Shown in pieces: positions 60,852-64,000 of a DNA stretch of 64,000 nucleotides (the stretch's first letter is position 1; every line of letters starts with the position of its first letter). A program made the translations under genes and the position numbers. Origin of the DNA: UBA1163 sp049513055 (GTDB lineage: Bacteria; Desulfobacterota; BSN033; UBA1163); contig JBEKWN010000038.1 in the NCBI GenBank assembly GCA_049513055.1, positions 1 to 64,000 on the forward strand. The letters run 5' to 3'. The notes beneath the pieces are model-generated. The model was not told the origin of the DNA. It saw nothing but the letters and a program-made list of their open reading frames with translations, and did no database searches.

Positions 60852-61377
60852 CGGTCCCCCAGAAACTCTCCGAGTTTACCCTCTTTGACCACCAAAATAA
60901 AATCCGAGTCAATTTGATCAGAGATTTTCCAGGATGGCAAGGGTTGTCAAAGTTTGAGCTTGATGAAAAAATTAAGGCCGTTGTACTGAATAAACATATA
61001 TGAAAGTCAGGATTTTACCTTACAAACACTGTCAAGTCGGGTAAAACTTACTTCCTCCTACTGTTAATCGTGATTTTTAAAAATCCTGCTTCAATACAAC
61101 CTTTTAAGTGGTAATCGATAAATCGATAAATCTTGTTGACTTTTTCAGTTGGAATTAGTAAGTTCTTATCAAATCATATCATTTCTAAAAGCCAACCTGC
61201 CAACTCAACCTCAACTTTTTGGAGTTGAAAATGAAATGGGAAATCCAAAAGGTACCAATATGAAGCCTCCGAGGGGTTCTATACCTTCTTGGGGGTTCTC
61301 AGACCACTCCAAAGTCAAGACCTGATAACCAATGTTCTCCTTCAACTTAAAAAGCTTTATTGGAGGGATCCTATAAA
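60852..61377. other. long AT-rich intergenic region before the cyclase gene
   Basis: This spacer of 526 bp has no convincing open frame. It contains a small tandem atcgataa repeat near 61113-61130 and a ggggttct direct repeat at about 61273 and 61291 ahead of the cyclase. Promoter elements must lie here, but none stands out. Confidence 0.45.
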
Positions 61378-64000
61378 ATGAAATGCCCCAAATGCTGGTT
61401 TTTAAACCAAGACAGAGCTAAGTTTTGCCTTCAGTGTGGGGAAAAACTTGAATTTGCCTGCTCTCGGTGTGGGAAAATATTACCGTCTGTTGCGAATTTT
61501 TGTGATGAATGTGGAGAACAGTTTGAAACAAGAGAAGAAGTTGGTAAACCAAAGGCAATAATTGAAGATGAACGGAAACAGGTTACTGTCCTCTTCTCTG
61601 ATCTAACTGGTTATACCTCTATTTTGGAAAAGATCGACCCCGAAGAGGTCAAAGAGATCATGAGCAGGATCTTCGGGGAGATTGCCTTGGTGGTAACGAA
61701 ATACGAGGGGTTCATCGAGAGATTTTACGGAGATGAAGTTATGGCCCTCTTTGGTGTTCCAAAGATTCACGAGGACGATCCGGTCAGGGCTATTAGGGCT
61801 GCTGGGGAGATACACGATCTGGTTGAAGCCATGGGCCCCAAACTGAAAGAGAGGATTGGGCAGCCTTTATCAATGCATAGCGGTATTAATACCGGTCTCG
61901 TGGTTACGAGTTCACTGGATAAGGCGGAGGGAAAACATGAATTCATAGGAGAAACCATCAATCTTGCCTCAAGGCTAAAGGGCCTTGCCAAGGCGGGTGA
62001 AATCCTTGTCGGTCTGGATACTTATCATCAAGCTGAGGGGTATTTTAATTTCGAAATTTTAGAACGGACCATGGTGAAAGGCAAGACAGAGCCAGTTCCG
62101 GTTTATCAGGTAATATCCAAAAAGGAAAAGCCAATTACAATTCACCGGGTTTCTGGATTGAAAGCGGATCTCATCGGCAGGAAGGCGGAACTCGCCCAGC
62201 TAACAGAAGCAATCATTCGGCTCCAAGATGGAAAGGGTACGGTATTTGCTATCTGTGGCGATGCAGGGACAGGGAAGAGCCGGCTTGTTGAAGAGTTCAA
62301 GGCTACATTAGATCTCAAGACAATTCAGTGGAGGGAAGGACATGCATATTCCTATGCTCAGAACATTCCCTATTTTCTATTGGTCGACCTTTTTAATCGG
62401 GCATTTCAAATTGAAGAAGCCGATACTCCAGAAAGAGTAAGGGAGAAAATCGAATTCGGTATAGCGTTTCTGATTGGGGAGAAAAATGATGTCGTCCCAT
62501 ATGTGGGGGGTCTTTATGCCCTCAGCTATCCCGGAATAGAAGGCGTGACTCCTGAGGTTTGGAAATTCCAGCTTCAAAAGGCAATCCAATTGGTTCTTTC
62601 AGGCCTTGTTCAGAAGGGGCCAACGGTCATCTTCCTGGAGGACCTTCATTGGGCAGATCCGTCCTCTGGAGAACTCCTCCGTCTTATTTTATCAGACTTC
62701 AAATATCCCGTCCTCTTTCTCTGCGTTTACAGACCTACCTTCACCCTCCTTCCTAGCCAGCAACGAAGCGCTACAGGGACATCATACTATGAGATCCAAC
62801 TCCAGGATCTCTCAACTGCGGAAACGCAGGATATGGTGAAATCTCTGCTCAAGACCGAGACCATTCCTCCGGACTTGCAGCAGTTTCTTCAGGCAAAGGT
62901 AGAGGGTAATCCCTTCTATTTGGAAGAGATAATGAACTCCTTGATCGAATCGGGGACACTTACCCCTGATAATGGTGGCTGGAGGCTGACCAGATCGATT
63001 AGTAAGTCGGACATTCCGTCGACTGTTCAAGGTGTTATCTCTGCCAGGCTCGACCGTTTAGAGAAGAAGATGAAACGGGTACTTCAGGAATCCTCGGTCA
63101 TCGGAAGATCTTTTCTTTACGAGATTATAAGGAAGGTTACAGAGTTAAAAGACAACCTTGACCAGTATCTCAATGGTTTGGAACAACTAGATCTTATCAG
63201 GGTTAGGTCATCTCAGCCCGATCTTGAGTACATTTTTAAGCATGCCCTGATCCAAGAGGTAGTTTACAGCAGTATCCTGAAAAAGGAGCGCCAGGCGATC
63301 CATGAACGGGTTGCTTGGGTAATGGAGCAACTGTTTCAAGAGAGGCTTACGGAGTTCTATGAAGCCTTGGCTTTTCATTTTGCCCAAGGTCAGTCTCTCC
63401 TTAAAGCTGTTGATTATCTGATAAAATCGGGTGAAAAAAGTCTTAAAAAATATTCTGTGGAGGAGGCTCATCAGTATTTCAAACAGGCCTTTGACCTGAT
63501 AGGTACAAAACCCAATAAGTCGAAAAATGAAAAAGAGATATTGATGTATCTACTCGAACAATGGTCCCTGGTCTTTTATTACCGTGGAGATTTCAAAGGG
63601 TTGGAGGAGCTTCTAAAGACACATTTAGATAGTGCGGAATCTTTGGGTGATAAGGCAAAGCTTGGGATTTTATATGCATGGTTGGGCTTTGCTCTGTTTT
63701 GCAGAGAGAAAAACAGAGATTCATATCAATTTCTTCGTAAAGCCCTTGTGCTTGGAGAAGAAACAGGGAACCAAAAGGTCATTGGCTATGCCTGTACCTG
63801 GCTGCCTTGGACCTGTGGAGAGTTAGCCCTTTTCGAAGAAGGTCTCCTTTTCGGGGAAAGGGCCCTTGAGATAGCCAGATCTTTTGATCCGGATTCCATA
63901 CTTTTCTTTCAATCTCTGGCTGGAATGGGACATATCTATTTTTACCGTGGAGAGAGCAAAAAGAATTTTGAGATCGGAAAGATCCTTCTTGATTCCGTTG
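61378..64000 (+). CDS. zinc-ribbon/class III nucleotidyl cyclase/AAA ATPase protein, 3' end beyond window
   Basis: The reading frame is open from ATG 61378 (after ggaggg) to the edge of the window, 874 codons so far. The N-terminus holds zinc ribbons (CPKCWF, CLQCGEK, CSRCGK, CDECGEQ). A class III cyclase domain follows (about 65-255) with both metal aspartates, D75 in LFSDLTGYT and D119 in YGDEVMALFG, and the catalytic Asn/Arg of TINLASRL. Next is an AAA/STAND-type ATPase with Walker A GDAGTGKS (about 294-301) and VIFLEDLHWAD as Walker B. The rest is helical, probably TPR-like. It would make cAMP or act as a signal-transduction switch. It is monocistronic as far as seen. Confidence 0.88.
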   Translation, partial: MKCPKCWFLNQDRAKFCLQCGEKLEFACSRCGKILPSVANFCDECGEQFETREEVGKPKAIIEDERKQVTVLFSDLTGYTSILEKIDPEEVKEIMSRIFGEIALVVTKYEGFIERFYGDEVMALFGVPKIHEDDPVRAIRAAGEIHDLVEAMGPKLKERIGQPLSMHSGINTGLVVTSSLDKAEGKHEFIGETINLASRLKGLAKAGEILVGLDTYHQAEGYFNFEILERTMVKGKTEPVPVYQVISKKEKPITIHRVSGLKADLIGRKAELAQLTEAIIRLQDGKGTVFAICGDAGTGKSRLVEEFKATLDLKTIQWREGHAYSYAQNIPYFLLVDLFNRAFQIEEADTPERVREKIEFGIAFLIGEKNDVVPYVGGLYALSYPGIEGVTPEVWKFQLQKAIQLVLSGLVQKGPTVIFLEDLHWADPSSGELLRLILSDFKYPVLFLCVYRPTFTLLPSQQRSATGTSYYEIQLQDLSTAETQDMVKSLLKTETIPPDLQQFLQAKVEGNPFYLEEIMNSLIESGTLTPDNGGWRLTRSISKSDIPSTVQGVISARLDRLEKKMKRVLQESSVIGRSFLYEIIRKVTELKDNLDQYLNGLEQLDLIRVRSSQPDLEYIFKHALIQEVVYSSILKKERQAIHERVAWVMEQLFQERLTEFYEALAFHFAQGQSLLKAVDYLIKSGEKSLKKYSVEEAHQYFKQAFDLIGTKPNKSKNEKEILMYLLEQWSLVFYYRGDFKGLEELLKTHLDSAESLGDKAKLGILYAWLGFALFCREKNRDSYQFLRKALVLGEETGNQKVIGYACTWLPWTCGELALFEEGLLFGERALEIARSFDPDSILFFQSLAGMGHIYFYRGESKKNFEIGKILLDSV

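Noticed and set aside
1..64000. CRISPR arrays, tRNA and rRNA genes, IS transposases, prophage genes
   Set aside because: I looked for regularly spaced repeats, cloverleaf-like segments with CCA ends, conserved rRNA blocks and DDE-type proteins and found none. A tRNA or small RNA could still have been missed by eye.

Overview
The window looks like a chromosomal segment of an anaerobic, metabolically versatile bacterium, most like the former Deltaproteobacteria (Desulfobacterota). This is an inference from gene content: a tungsten-type aldehyde:ferredoxin oxidoreductase, a [4Fe-4S]/FAD dehydratase of the 4-hydroxybutyryl-CoA dehydratase type, three acyl-CoA ligases, a UroD-fold/corrinoid protein pair, the radical SAM enzyme AmrS and many branched-chain-amino-acid-type (Liv/HAAT) ABC transporters. 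No rRNA, tRNA, CRISPR array, phage or IS transposase was recognised.

Layout. 0.2-0.8 kb: an antitoxin-like nucleotidyltransferase and its small overlapping partner (minus strand). 1-6.6 kb (plus): amrS carrying an in-frame palindromic insertion, then an SDR dehydrogenase, a CGGC-motif small protein, an acyl-CoA ligase and the AbfD-like dehydratase. 6.9-11.7 kb (minus): an envelope block with a serine hydrolase-NamZ muramidase fusion, a DUF4015 glycoside hydrolase and a polysaccharide deacetylase. 12.1-14.1 kb (minus): a GC-rich TVP38/DedA-type membrane protein and a zinc alcohol dehydrogenase.

14.2-54.1 kb is the core: five complete liv clusters. A (14.4-19.0) is livKHMGF followed by Fe-alcohol dehydrogenase and AOR. 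B (24.2-29.1) is livKHMFG, preceded by an acyl-CoA ligase and followed by a UroD-like protein, a corrinoid protein and a Clp1-like polynucleotide kinase. C (33.3-38.0) is livKHMGF, preceded by an epimerase-type SDR and followed by 3-hydroxyacyl-CoA dehydrogenase and a MaoC hydratase. D (39.7-44.6) is livKGFHM followed by an alpha/beta hydrolase. E (54.0-46.5, minus) is a GntR/FCD regulator, livKHMGF, a broken methylmalonate-semialdehyde dehydrogenase gene and a ferritin-like protein. In every cluster a stem-loop or palindromic repeat lies just after the binding-protein gene. The likely scheme is uptake of several carboxylate or amino-acid-like substrates, CoA activation, beta-oxidation-like steps and aldehyde/alcohol redox, but no substrate can be read from the sequence.

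54.1-64 kb is mixed: a GlcG/HbpS-type protein, a C-terminally short nitroreductase, a broken NUDT19-like Nudix gene, a B-box-like Cys-rich protein, a third acyl-CoA ligase, an Smr-domain protein, a PHP phosphoesterase, and a zinc-ribbon/class III cyclase/AAA ATPase that runs off the right edge.

Several genes carry lesions: a frameshift in the Tat signal of livK-A, loss of the Q-loop in livG-D, and deletion plus frameshift in mmsA and in the Nudix gene. These may be real decay or assembly error; reads would decide. The most unusual items are the AmiE-NamZ-like fusion, the in-frame mobile palindrome in amrS, the systematic hairpins inside liv operons, and the methyltransferase/corrinoid/Clp1 trio.
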